A stretch of DNA of 64,000 nucleotides, taken from assembly GCF_028736155.1 (NCBI RefSeq), contig NZ_CP117879.1:1302001-1366000 (forward strand). The letters run 5' to 3'. The stretch is from Flavobacterium sp. KACC 22763. GTDB lineage: Bacteria > Bacteroidota > Bacteroidia > Flavobacteriales > Flavobacteriaceae. Both the position numbers and the translations under genes were made by a program. The notes beneath the pieces were generated by a model, which ran no database searches, was not told where the DNA came from, and saw only the letters and a list, made by a program, of their open reading frames with translations. Each line of letters opens with the position of its first letter. The stretch's first letter is position 1. This document shows positions 33,148 to 41,452 of this stretch, piece after piece.

Positions 33148-34098
33148 ATGCAAAACATTCCTAGTGTAGACTTACGTGATTTCCTTTCGGACGACCCGAA
33201 ACGTAAACAAAAATTTGTAAATGAAATCGGCAGTGCATTTGAAAACATTGGCTTCGTAGCCTTAAAAGGTCATTTTCTTGATGATCAATTGGTTAACGAA
33301 CTTTATGGTGAAATTAGAAACTTTTTCGCCTTGCCAATAGAAACTAAGCATAATTATGAAATTCCTGGAATCGGCGGACAAAGAGGTTATGTTTCTTTTG
33401 GAAAAGAACATGCTAAAGGACGCAAAGAAGGAGATTTAAAAGAATTTTGGCATTTTGGTCAATACGTTGACAAAGATTCAAGATGGGCTTCTGAATACCC
33501 AGACAATGTTGAAGTTACTGAATTACCACGTTTTAATGTGGTTGGTAAAGAGGCATACCAAAAATTGGAAAAAACGGGTGTTTATGTTTTAAGAGCTTTG
33601 GCTTTACATTTAGGTCTTGATGAGTTTTATTTTGATAATTATGCAAAAGAAGGAAACTCAATTTTAAGACCAATCCACTACCCTCCTATTACTTCTGAGC
33701 CAGAAAATGCAATTCGTGCAGCGGCTCATGGTGATATCAACTTGATCACATTGTTGATGGGAGCTCAAGGAAGAGGATTACAAGTTCAAAATCACAACGG
33801 CGATTGGATTGATGCCATTGCTGAGGATGACGAATTGGTAATCAACGTTGGTGATATGTTGTCTAGACACACTAACAACAAATTAAAATCTACAATTCAC
33901 CAAGTGGTAAATCCGCCAAGAGAGTTGTGGGGAACTTCACGCTATTCAATTCCATTTTTCATGCACCCAGTAAGCGATATGCGTTTGGATTGCCTTGAAA
34001 ATTGTATTGATGAAGAAAACCCAAAGAAATACGAAGATATTACAGCTGGAGAGTTCTTGTATGAACGTTTAGTAGAATTAGGTTTAATCAAAAAATAA
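33148..34098 (+). CDS. 2-oxoglutarate/Fe(II)-dependent oxygenase, isopenicillin-N-synthase-like
   Basis: 316 residues. N-terminal DIOX_N-type domain (IPSVDLRDFLSDDPKRKQKF) and C-terminal 2OG-Fe(II) domain. Iron ligands are visible as H-x-D in AAHGDINLITLLM (His194, Asp196) and a His in KSTIHQVVNPP (about His251). The 2OG-binding Arg is in TSRYSIPFFMHP (about Arg265). Substrate unknown; the family is common in Flavobacteria next to housekeeping genes and is not by itself evidence of antibiotic synthesis. Confidence 0.9.
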   Translation: MQNIPSVDLRDFLSDDPKRKQKFVNEIGSAFENIGFVALKGHFLDDQLVNELYGEIRNFFALPIETKHNYEIPGIGGQRGYVSFGKEHAKGRKEGDLKEFWHFGQYVDKDSRWASEYPDNVEVTELPRFNVVGKEAYQKLEKTGVYVLRALALHLGLDEFYFDNYAKEGNSILRPIHYPPITSEPENAIRAAAHGDINLITLLMGAQGRGLQVQNHNGDWIDAIAEDDELVINVGDMLSRHTNNKLKSTIHQVVNPPRELWGTSRYSIPFFMHPVSDMRLDCLENCIDEENPKKYEDITAGEFLYERLVELGLIKK

Positions 34099-34121
34099 AC
34101 TTAAATAATTTCCAGATATAA

Positions 34122-34167
34122 AAATTCCAAATTCCAAGTTTTTCTTGGGGTTTGGAATTTAATTTTT
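34122..34167. repeat. AAATTCCAAATTCCAA-family palindrome
   Basis: AAATTCCAAATTCCAA (34122-34137) faces TTTGGAATTTAATTTTTA (about 34150-34167), a close-spaced pair forming one hairpin after the oxygenase gene. Confidence 0.75.
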
Positions 34168-34212
34168 AGATATCTTTATGCTTGAAAATTTATTTTTTAG
34201 AATAAGAAAAAT

Positions 34213-34545
34213 ATGGACTTAAAAGACCAATTAAAGAATCTGTTTCCAGATCATGTTGAATCAAATGAGCCTGAACAAGTTGAAGAACAAGAACACGTTC
34301 TTTATGTTCAGAAGGAACCTATGATTTGTAAATTTGAAAAAAGAAAAGGAAAACCAACCACTATTATTGAAGGTTACGAAGGTTCTGATGAAGATTTTAA
34401 AATCTTAGCCAAAGAAATCAAAACCAAATTAAGTGTTGGCGGAACTTTTAAAGACGATTCGATTATAATTCAGGGCGATTACCGAGATAAAATAATGGCA
34501 ATCTTAAAAGAAAAAGGATTCAAAACCAAACGTGTAGGAGGATAA
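34213..34545 (+). CDS. SUI1/eIF1-like (YciH-type) translation factor
   Basis: 110 residues. The C-terminal ~75 residues carry the SUI1 pattern (FEKRKGKPTTIIEGYEGSDE, DFKILAKEIKTKLSVGGTFK, DDSIIIQGDYRDKIMAILKE). This includes the VGG-x-x-K-D-x-x-I-x-x-QGD core shared with archaeal and eukaryotic eIF1. A role in checking start-codon selection is known for relatives. The N-terminus is acidic. Confidence 0.92.
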   Translation: MDLKDQLKNLFPDHVESNEPEQVEEQEHVLYVQKEPMICKFEKRKGKPTTIIEGYEGSDEDFKILAKEIKTKLSVGGTFKDDSIIIQGDYRDKIMAILKEKGFKTKRVGG

Positions 34546-34560
34546 TTAATTTGTTTAAAA

Positions 34561-34616
34561 GTTTCATGTTTAAAGTTTCAAGTTCTGCATATAACCTGAA
34601 ACGTGAAACTTGAAAC
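34561..34616. repeat. GTTTCAGG-family palindromic repeat, copy 3
   Basis: GTTTCATGTTTAAAGTTTCA (34561-) and the inverse ending GTGAAACTTGAAAC at 34616, between the SUI1 and nucleoside-phosphorylase genes, in the same orientation as both. Confidence 0.75.
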
Positions 34617-34665
34617 AAAAAAACTCAAATATTAGCACCTTAGAAACTTAGCAACTTAAAAAAAA

Positions 34666-35535
34666 ATGATACAATCTTCAGAATTGATATTAAATCCAGA
34701 CGGAAGCGTTTACCACTTAAACCTTCGTCCAGAACATATAGCACACGACATTATATTTGTTGGTGACCAAAACAGAGTAGAAAAAATCACTCAGTTTTTC
34801 GACTCAATCGAACATTCTGCTCAAAAGAGAGAATTTAAAACCCAAACCGGTATTTATAAAGGAAAAAGAATTTCTGTGGTTTCTACAGGAATTGGCCCTG
34901 ATAATATTGATATTGTACTAAACGAATTAGATGCTTTAGTAAATATCGATCTTAAAACACGTCAGCCAAAAGAAAAATTGACTTCTTTGAATATTATCAG
35001 AATTGGAACTTCGGGTTCATTGCAGGAAGATATTCCAGTAGATAGTTTCGTAATGTCAAAATTTGGTTTGGGATTAGACAATATGCTTCGCTCCTATTTA
35101 ATTGATGGCGTTTCAATTACAGAAATTGAGGATGCATTTGTAAAACATACCAATTGGGATCCTAAAAAAGGAAAACCTTATGTGACGCAATGTTCTGAAA
35201 AATTAGAAAAATTAATCGAATCAGATCGAATTTTTAAAGGGATTACAGCAACTGCTGGAGGATTCTACGGACCACAAGGAAGAGTTTTGCGTTTAAATAT
35301 TCAAGATGAGGAATTAAATAACAAAATGGATGATTTTAGTTTTAACGAAACTAAAATCACTAATTTAGAAATGGAAACTGCGGCAATTTACGGGCTTTCA
35401 GCTCTTTTAGGCCATAATGCTTTATCGCTGAACGCTATTATTGCAAACCGTGCTTCTGGAACATTTAGTGCAGATCCGTACAAGGCTGTTGACGAACTGA
35501 TTGCTTATACGTTGAATAAATTAGCAGGCAATTAA
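34666..35535 (+). CDS. nucleoside phosphorylase (uridine/purine phosphorylase family)
   Basis: 289 residues of the PNP/UDP phosphorylase family. Phosphate-site motif FVGDQNRVEKITQFF near the N-terminus (the GD-x-x-R loop), central GIGPDNIDIVLNELDAL and IIRIGTSGSLQEDIPVDSFV, and nucleoside-site EMETAAIYGLSALLG. Cleaves nucleosides with phosphate for salvage. It is longer than the ~253-residue E. coli Udp. The next gene starts 11 bases later, so an operon with the DinB-like gene is likely. Confidence 0.9.
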   Translation: MIQSSELILNPDGSVYHLNLRPEHIAHDIIFVGDQNRVEKITQFFDSIEHSAQKREFKTQTGIYKGKRISVVSTGIGPDNIDIVLNELDALVNIDLKTRQPKEKLTSLNIIRIGTSGSLQEDIPVDSFVMSKFGLGLDNMLRSYLIDGVSITEIEDAFVKHTNWDPKKGKPYVTQCSEKLEKLIESDRIFKGITATAGGFYGPQGRVLRLNIQDEELNNKMDDFSFNETKITNLEMETAAIYGLSALLGHNALSLNAIIANRASGTFSADPYKAVDELIAYTLNKLAGN

Positions 35536-35546
35536 TCTGATTATTT

Positions 35547-35987
35547 ATGCAAAACGCTATTCTTAAATTTGAAAAGTTATTGGATGAAAATGTAAATTAC
35601 ATTCCAACAATACAGAACGAAGTTTTAGAAGTTAAAAATCCTGGTAAATGGTCTAAAAAAGAGATTTTGGGACATTTAGTAGATTCTGCAATTCACAATC
35701 TAGTACGTTTTACTGAGATTAATTATGCAGAAAAGCCATATCACCACAGACCTTATAACCAAACAGATTTAGTAAATTTAAATCAATATCAGAAAATAGA
35801 CATTCAGGAACTTACTCAGCTATGGTTTACTATAAACAAGCAGATGGTGAGATTAATGAAATCTGTTGATGAAAAAGCTTTAGATTATAAAATCATTTTG
35901 GCCGACGAATCTGTAATCGATTTAAGATTTTTAATGACCGATTATGTTGAACATTTAGAACATCATATTAATCAAATAAGAGCATAA
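35547..35987 (+). CDS. DinB/YfiT-like putative metalloenzyme
   Basis: 146 residues, four-helix-bundle type. Metal ligands are suggested by LGHLVDSAIHNLVRF (His in helix 2) and VEHLEHHINQIRA (two His at the C-terminus), the pattern of the DinB superfamily. Such proteins are often thiol transferases (bacillithiol/mycothiol S-transferases). Transcribed with the nucleoside phosphorylase upstream and the VOC gene 3 bases downstream. Confidence 0.82.
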   Translation: MQNAILKFEKLLDENVNYIPTIQNEVLEVKNPGKWSKKEILGHLVDSAIHNLVRFTEINYAEKPYHHRPYNQTDLVNLNQYQKIDIQELTQLWFTINKQMVRLMKSVDEKALDYKIILADESVIDLRFLMTDYVEHLEHHINQIRA

Positions 35988-35990
35988 ATT

Positions 35991-36383
35991 ATGTTTTTGA
36001 GAGTAGCCAGACATACGAATGATTTAGAAAGAATTGAAAATTTTTATGTTGATGTGCTCGGATTTGAACGATTGGGCGGATTTGAACATCATAACAATTA
36101 TGATGGTGTTTTTGTCGGAAAACCAGGTTTAGACTGGCATTTTGAGTTTACTCAATCTCAAGTTGCGGCAAAACATACTTTTGATGAAGACGATGTTATG
36201 GTCTTATACCCAAAAACTATTGCAGATTACGATAAATTAGTACATAAATTAACGCAGCACAATATTACAGTTATTCTATCGCTGAATCCTTTTTGGAATG
36301 AAAACGGAAAAATGATTCAGGATCCAGATGGCTATAGAATTGTAATATCTCCCTTAAAAGCTGTAATTAGCGAAATTGAATAA
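35991..36383 (+). CDS. VOC (glyoxalase/bleomycin-resistance) family protein
   Basis: 130 residues with two beta-alpha-beta-beta-beta modules. The first begins FLRVARHTNDLERIENFYVD (metal His-like residue at position 8) and reaches DWHFEFTQ. The second ends with DPDGYRIVISPL, the Glu/Asp-type metal site position. Might be a dioxygenase or drug-binding protein; the substrate is unknown. Its stop overlaps the next start by one base (TAATG). Confidence 0.88.
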   Translation: MFLRVARHTNDLERIENFYVDVLGFERLGGFEHHNNYDGVFVGKPGLDWHFEFTQSQVAAKHTFDEDDVMVLYPKTIADYDKLVHKLTQHNITVILSLNPFWNENGKMIQDPDGYRIVISPLKAVISEIE

Positions 36384-36859
36384 TGGAACAGGAAACGCAC
36401 AAGAAAATATTGTTTAAATACTATAGTGATTATCTAGACGAAGTTGTGTCAGAAACTATGTGGGCAGAAATTATTGATCTGGAAAAAGGTCTTTTCAAAC
36501 TGGATAATATTCCGTTTTTTGGTCCTTTGATTGCTACAGATGACATTTTTTATGCAGAATATGATGAAACAGAAGAACGTTTTATGCATAGAAAAACGAT
36601 TCAGAATTCAGGAAATTCGATTATTCAGGTGGCTGTTCTAGAAAAAGGATTTGACAAGGAAATCATCAGAGACAAACTAAAAGTGCTTAATTGCCTCTCT
36701 GAAGGGCTAAATGAAACTTTTTTTGCAGCAGAAATTACTAAAGATATAGATTATACTTTAGTAAGAAGCCTTTTGAATGAATATGAATCTAAAGAAATTA
36801 TAGAATTTGCTGAGCCTTGCCTTTCAGAAAAACATAGGGCAGATTTATTAAAAAACTAA
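36383..36859 (+). CDS. DUF4265-like protein
   Basis: 158 residues, cytoplasmic, resembling DUF4265 (TMWAEIIDLEKGLFKLDNIP; FFGPLIATDDIFYAEYDETE; VQVAVLEKGFDKEIIRDKL). No catalytic motif seen. Translationally coupled to the VOC gene and the last gene of the four-gene run 34666-36859. Role unknown. Confidence 0.75.
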   Translation: MEQETHKKILFKYYSDYLDEVVSETMWAEIIDLEKGLFKLDNIPFFGPLIATDDIFYAEYDETEERFMHRKTIQNSGNSIIQVAVLEKGFDKEIIRDKLKVLNCLSEGLNETFFAAEITKDIDYTLVRSLLNEYESKEIIEFAEPCLSEKHRADLLKN

Positions 36860-36875
36860 TGCTAAAATTTAATTT

Positions 36876-37010
36876 AAACACATAGAAACATAGATTTTTA
36901 TTGAATCTATTTAAGATTTTAGAAAAAGCAAGCTTTAACACATAGCTATGTTTACTGAAATAAGTTAAACGTCTTTTTTTAAGTTTTAAAAAGCTATATT
37001 TCTATGTGTT
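36876..37010. repeat. CACATAGAAACATAG palindromic repeat, copy 2
   Basis: AAACACATAGAAACATAG (36876-36893) faces CTATATTTCTATGTGTT (36994-37010). The central palindrome-like AACACATAGCTATGTTT is at 36937-36953. Same spacing and internal layout as copy 1 (about 134 bases). Here it follows a gene and precedes another in the same direction. Confidence 0.83.
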
Positions 37011-37102
37011 AAAATAATTTTGATTAACAGATATAACTAACCAAACTTAACAATACGATTACGCATACGCATACCAAGCAACTTAACTTAAACTTAAAAT
37101 AA

Positions 37103-37954
37103 ATGAAAACTGTCAAAATTGCGGGTGTTCCGGAACACTTCAATTTGCCGTGGCATCTATGCATTGAAAACGGCGAATTTGAAGAAGAGAACATCGACTT
37201 AAAATGGACAAATGTTCCCGAAGGAACTGGGAAGATGTGTCAAATGCTTCGTGACGGAGAAACAGATTTGGCTGTTATTCTAACCGAAGGAATTCTTAAA
37301 GATATTGCAGCTGGTAATCCGAGCAAAATCGTGCAGGTTTATGTGCAATCTCCTTTAATATGGGGAATTCATGTTGATGCAAAATCTGATTTTAAATCAC
37401 TAAAAGACCTTAAAAACAAAAAAGCCGCAATTTCGAGAATCGGTTCAGGATCACAATTAATGGCTTATGTAAATGCAAATGAGCAAGGCTGGGAAATGGA
37501 TGATCTTGAATTTGAGATTGTAAATACAATTGATGGTGCTGTAGATGCATTAACCAATAAAAAAGCTGATTATTTTATGTGGGAACGTTTTATGACCAAA
37601 CCGCTTGTAGATAAAGGCATTTTTAGACGCATTGACGACTGCCCTACTCCTTGGCCTTCATTTATTATTGTAGGACGTGACGAATTCTTGAAAAAGAATC
37701 CTAAAACAGTAGAGACGATTCTTAAAATAATCAACAAGACAACTGTTGATTTTAAAGAGATTCCAGAAATAGACAAGAAATTATCTAAGCTGTTTAATCA
37801 AAAAGCAGAAGATATTAAAGAATGGCTAAAATTGACTCAGTGGTCACAGAAAAATTTGACAGAAAAATCTTTTAATAAAATTCAAAATCAATTATTTGAT
37901 CTGGGAATTATTGATAAAAAAAGTATTTTTGTAGAAACAGTAAAAGCATTGTAA
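37103..37954 (+). CDS. substrate-binding-protein-fold protein without signal peptide (NMT1/SsuA-like)
   Basis: 283 residues of periplasmic-binding fold of the THI5/NMT1 or SsuA type. Visible features: KIAGVPEHFNLPWHLCIENG, MLRDGETDLAVILTEGILKD, ISRIGSGSQLMAYVNAN and VDALTNKKADYFMWERFMTK. The sequence starts directly at the first strand with no signal peptide, and no permease or ATPase gene is nearby. So it is unlikely to be a classical ABC importer component. It may be cytoplasmic, perhaps ligand-sensing or in thiamine-type metabolism. Confidence 0.8.
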   Translation: MKTVKIAGVPEHFNLPWHLCIENGEFEEENIDLKWTNVPEGTGKMCQMLRDGETDLAVILTEGILKDIAAGNPSKIVQVYVQSPLIWGIHVDAKSDFKSLKDLKNKKAAISRIGSGSQLMAYVNANEQGWEMDDLEFEIVNTIDGAVDALTNKKADYFMWERFMTKPLVDKGIFRRIDDCPTPWPSFIIVGRDEFLKKNPKTVETILKIINKTTVDFKEIPEIDKKLSKLFNQKAEDIKEWLKLTQWSQKNLTEKSFNKIQNQLFDLGIIDKKSIFVETVKAL

Positions 37955-37973
37955 ATACTGCTTTTTGATTCGT

Positions 37974-38906
37974 ATGATGAAATTCCCTAAAATTGACTTA
38001 CCGCAATTAAAATCTAAACTACAGGTGAAATCACCGTGGGACAGGATTATTATCTCGCTGTTGAGTCTTTTAATTACAATTCCGATTTTCATCATACTGC
38101 ATCAAAATTTGATCGATCTAGAATGGGCATTCAATCTAGATCGTATATTCATCTTTATTTTTGTTTTTGCAGCTGTATTTTTTCTTCTGATGTATCTCAG
38201 AACAATTATTATCCTGTGTGTTGCAGTTTATTTATTGATTCTATTCTATGGATCGGTGATTGGAAATTATGGTTTTAACGAAATCTCAGAAGATTATAAT
38301 TCTATGATTTATACCATGTCTGATAATCCATATCCGCAGGATATTATTGTAGCAAAACTACTTCCGTTTCCAAATAAAACAAAGATTCTCAATGCTATAG
38401 AATACCAGAATCCGAAAGTGCGAAATTTTGCTATTATGGCAACGACAAAGCATTTTAAAGGCATAAGAGGGTACTCAGATTATCGAACTATAATTCAATG
38501 TTTTGCTGTTTTTAAAGAAATAAACGGCAGATGGAATTATGTAAACGATCCAAAAGACGGTGATTATATTGCAACCGCCAGCGAATCTTTAGAATATTTC
38601 TCTGGCGATTGCGATGATCATTCTATTTTAATGGCTGCCGCTGTACGTTCTATTGGCGGAACTCCGCGACTAATTCACACCAAAGGGCATATCTATCCTG
38701 AAATCTTAATTGGTTCTATGATTGATTTGGAAAAAGTCAATTATTTAATTAAAAACGTGCTTTTTGTAAAGGAAAGCTACGGCAAAAAACTACACTATCA
38801 TATAGATGAGCGCGGTCAAGTATGGATGAACTTGGATTATACAGCGACTTATCCTGGAGGACCGTTTATGTATGAAGAAATTTTGGGAGCTCTAACCCTT
38901 AATTAA
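37974..38906 (+). CDS. transglutaminase-like membrane protein
   Basis: The reading frame opens at a TTG, so the ATG at 37974 is taken as start (310 residues). About three transmembrane helices at the N-terminus (IIISLLSLLITIPIFIILHQ; IFIFIFVFAAVFFLLMYLRT). The soluble domain has the transglutaminase core: Cys in YFSGDCDDHSILMAAAVRSI, His in IHTKGHIYPEILIG and an Asp late (MNLDYTATYPG). Probably an inner-membrane-anchored cysteine protease or amidase-like enzyme. It lies 19 bases after the preceding gene, maybe co-transcribed. Confidence 0.85.
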   Translation: MMKFPKIDLPQLKSKLQVKSPWDRIIISLLSLLITIPIFIILHQNLIDLEWAFNLDRIFIFIFVFAAVFFLLMYLRTIIILCVAVYLLILFYGSVIGNYGFNEISEDYNSMIYTMSDNPYPQDIIVAKLLPFPNKTKILNAIEYQNPKVRNFAIMATTKHFKGIRGYSDYRTIIQCFAVFKEINGRWNYVNDPKDGDYIATASESLEYFSGDCDDHSILMAAAVRSIGGTPRLIHTKGHIYPEILIGSMIDLEKVNYLIKNVLFVKESYGKKLHYHIDERGQVWMNLDYTATYPGGPFMYEEILGALTLN

Positions 38907-38978
38907 TGTGCCTCAAAAAGACTGTTTAACCAATTTTGACTATTTGAAGAGTTAATTTCTAAATATTTGGTTATCAGC

Positions 38979-39003
38979 TAAAGTCTCGTAAATAGGGGCT
39001 TTT
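38979..39003 (+). terminator. G-U-rich terminator hairpin
   Basis: AAAGTCTC and GGGGCTTT pair through several G-U pairs around GTAAATA, followed by TTTTTG. It is about 70 bases after the transglutaminase-like gene. Confidence 0.5.
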
Positions 39004-39122
39004 TGTATTAAAAGTAGTTTAATTTAATAAGTAAAAAAAATCTTTATAAATATTTGATTGCGAATATTTTAATGTCATTTTTTTTTGTAACTTTTTCCTG
39101 TTTAACTTTTAATCACAAAATC

Positions 39123-39488
39123 ATGAAAAACTCTAAATTATTTACCCTCGTAATTGCAATTGCTGTCGTAATAGTTTCATGCCATCTTAAAAGAGACAAG
39201 CTTGTGAATTCATGGAAAGTTACTGCAGTAGAACCCAAAGAAGCTGTTTCTGATTCTACAAAAAATGCGATTTTAGCCAACGGGATGCTTACTTTTACAG
39301 AAGATGGCCACGTTACTGGATACTTGCTTCGTGAAATTACCGACGGAACTTACGCGTTAACACAAAAAGGAAAAAAACTTGTTATAAAAGATGAAGTTGG
39401 TACACCTTATGAATGTGTGAGCACAATAACAGATGATCAATTAATTCTAGATACCAAAGAAGCCAAACTGACATTTAGTAAAATTTAA
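39123..39488 (+). CDS. lipoprotein with lipocalin-like domain
   Basis: The ATG at 39123 begins a lipoprotein signal (MKNSKLFTLVIAIAVVIVSC, Cys20); the upstream open frame starts with TTG and is not used. The mature part begins KLVNSWKVTAVEP and has MLTFTEDGHVTGYLLREITD and KLVIKDEVGTPYECVSTITD, a lipocalin-like 4/5 pattern common in Bacteroidetes. Outer-membrane-anchored; function unknown. Ends at a strong terminator. Confidence 0.78.
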   Translation: MKNSKLFTLVIAIAVVIVSCHLKRDKLVNSWKVTAVEPKEAVSDSTKNAILANGMLTFTEDGHVTGYLLREITDGTYALTQKGKKLVIKDEVGTPYECVSTITDDQLILDTKEAKLTFSKI

Positions 39489-39516
39489 ATATAGAATTAC
39501 AACGTAATTCAATGCT

Positions 39517-39554
39517 AAAAAACCATTCTTTTCCATCGTTAAGAATGGTTTTTT
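39517..39554 (+). terminator. terminator after the lipoprotein gene
   Basis: AAAAAACCATTCTT (39517-39530), 10-base loop, AAGAATGGTTTTTT (39541-39554): 14-bp stem with U-run. Confidence 0.92.
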
Positions 39555-39583
39555 GATTTTTAGAACTAAAATAAATATCTTTG
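39552..39583 (+). promoter_or_regulatory. consensus promoter of the ABC-F gene, with a ~105-base leader
   Basis: TTTG (39552-39555), 20 bases, TATCTTTG (39576-39583): both boxes are perfect. The transcript would have a leader of about 105 bases before the ATG at 39696. The leader contains a small hairpin (TCACA 39648-39652 with TGTGGTGA 39657-39664). Long leaders often control antibiotic-responsive ABC-F genes. Confidence 0.75.
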
Positions 39584-39695
39584 CACTTCTTAAAATAAGT
39601 ATTACGATATGTGAAAAATAATTTCTTTCAGAAAATTTAGCGAGTAATCACAGTTTTGTGGTGACCCAATTATTTATCTATAAAAGAAAGGAATT

Positions 39696-41282
39696 ATGCT
39701 TATTCTTCAAAATATCTCATATCAGCATGAGAATAAAGACATGCTGTTTCAAAACATTAGTTTTACTCTAAAGCATCACGATAAAACCGCTTTGGTCGGA
39801 AATAATGGTGTTGGAAAATCTACATTATTAAAAATTATCGCAGGTGAATTACATCCATTTTCAGGGCAACTAATTCAAAATTCAAAACCTTATTTTGTAC
39901 CTCAATTATTTGGTCAGTTTAATGATTTGACAATTGCTGAAGCTTTAAAAATAAAGGAAAAGTTAATCTCACTTAAAGAAATACTTGAAGGTGTTGTAAC
40001 CGAAGAAAACCTTCAGCTTCTAAATGACGACTGGACAATTGAAGAGCGCTGTAATGAAGCTCTATCGTATTGGCAACTCCATGATTTGGATTTGAACCAA
40101 AAAATGGAAACTTTAAGCGGAGGACAGAAAACAAAAGTTTTTTTAGCCGGAATTATGATTCATGAACCCGATTTGGTTTTATTGGACGAACCTAGCAATC
40201 ATTTAGATTTTTCTGGTAGAAAATTATTATATGATTTTATAAAATCTACTTCTAGTACACTTTTAGTTGTTAGTCATGACAGAACACTTCTAAATCTTTT
40301 AAATAAGACTTTAGAAATGTCAAAAAATGAAATTTCAGTCTATGGCGGAGGTTATGATTTTTATAACGAACAGAAGAAAATTGAACATAATGCTTTAGAA
40401 CAAGATGTTCAGAGCAAAGAAAAAGCTTTGCGAAAGGCCAAAGAAAAAGAAAGAGAATCTATTGAACGCCAAAACAAACTTGATTCTAGAGGCAAAAAGA
40501 AACAGGAAAAGTCTGGTGTTGCCAGAATTATGATGAATACGCTTCGAAATAAAGCTGAAAACAGCAGTTCTAAACTCAAAGACGTTCATGCCGAAAAAAT
40601 TAACGGAATTTCAGAGGATTTGAGACAGTTGCGTTCATCACTTCCTGCAATAGATCAAATGAAATTCGGGTTTGATACTACTTCTTTTCTCAAAGGAAAA
40701 ACACTTTTTAAGGCTTCAGATATGAATTATGCTTATGAAGATAAAATTCTTTGGAAAGAAAACCTCAATTTTGAAATTCTTTCTGGAGAACGCCTTGCCA
40801 TAAAAGGTTTGAATGGTTCTGGGAAAACAACTTTAATCAAAATTATTCTTGGAGAATTGATTCCAACGCAAGGACAAACCACTTCATTGGCAAAAAAAGC
40901 AATTTATATCGATCAGGATTATTCATTATTGAATCAGAATCTTAAAATTTACGAACAAGCTCAAGCTTTTAATGACTGCGGTTTAGAAGAGCACGAAATA
41001 AAGATGAGATTGAATCGCTTTTTGTTTTCTAGAAATGATTGGGACAAACCTTGCAATGCATTAAGCGGAGGCGAAAGAATGCGTTTAATGCTATGCTGTC
41101 TAACGATTAGCAACGAATCTCCTGAGATTATCATTCTGGACGAACCTACAAATAATCTGGATATTCAAAATATTGAAATATTAACCACTGCAATCAATGA
41201 ATATCGGGGAACTTTAATTGTGATTTCACACGATCAATCATTTTTGGAGCAAATCGATATTGAAAAAAGTATTTTGCTTTAA
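39696..41282 (+). CDS. ABC-F family ATPase (ribosome-associated)
   Basis: 528 residues with two ABC domains and no membrane part. First: Walker A GNNGVGKSTLLKI (about 36-48), signature LSGGQKTKVFLAG, Walker B DLVLLDEPSNHLDF. Second: Walker A GLNGSGKTTLIKI, signature LSGGERMRLML, Walker B IIILDEPTNNLDI. Between them lies a Lys/Glu-rich linker (about 225-310, KEKALRKAKEKERESIERQ) that reaches into the ribosome in known members. It rescues stalled ribosomes or protects them from drugs. Whether it is housekeeping (EttA/Uup-like) or a protection protein is undecided; the leader favours inducibility. Confidence 0.92.
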   Translation: MLILQNISYQHENKDMLFQNISFTLKHHDKTALVGNNGVGKSTLLKIIAGELHPFSGQLIQNSKPYFVPQLFGQFNDLTIAEALKIKEKLISLKEILEGVVTEENLQLLNDDWTIEERCNEALSYWQLHDLDLNQKMETLSGGQKTKVFLAGIMIHEPDLVLLDEPSNHLDFSGRKLLYDFIKSTSSTLLVVSHDRTLLNLLNKTLEMSKNEISVYGGGYDFYNEQKKIEHNALEQDVQSKEKALRKAKEKERESIERQNKLDSRGKKKQEKSGVARIMMNTLRNKAENSSSKLKDVHAEKINGISEDLRQLRSSLPAIDQMKFGFDTTSFLKGKTLFKASDMNYAYEDKILWKENLNFEILSGERLAIKGLNGSGKTTLIKIILGELIPTQGQTTSLAKKAIYIDQDYSLLNQNLKIYEQAQAFNDCGLEEHEIKMRLNRFLFSRNDWDKPCNALSGGERMRLMLCCLTISNESPEIIILDEPTNNLDIQNIEILTTAINEYRGTLIVISHDQSFLEQIDIEKSILL

Positions 41283-41295
41283 AATAAAAACCATC

Positions 41296-41319
41296 AACGC
41301 TGAGAATTATCTTGGCGTT
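41296..41319 (+). terminator. terminator after the ABC-F gene
   Basis: AACGCTGAGA and TCTTGGCGTT pair around ATTA, then TTTC TTTT. Contains G-U pairs. Confidence 0.65.
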
Positions 41320-41452
41320 TTTCTTTTAGTATTAATTTCATATTCAAATAATTAAAATTCCGTAAATTGCAGTAAATACTGATAAATTTAATCTATTTAA
41401 AAAAAAGCTTTTATAAATTCAAGTTGCACGTTTAATTAAAATCTAAAATTTT

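Noticed and set aside
33148..34098. Antibiotic (isopenicillin N) biosynthesis gene
   Set aside because: Only the generic 2OG-Fe(II) fold is shown; no peptide synthetase or other pathway gene is near.
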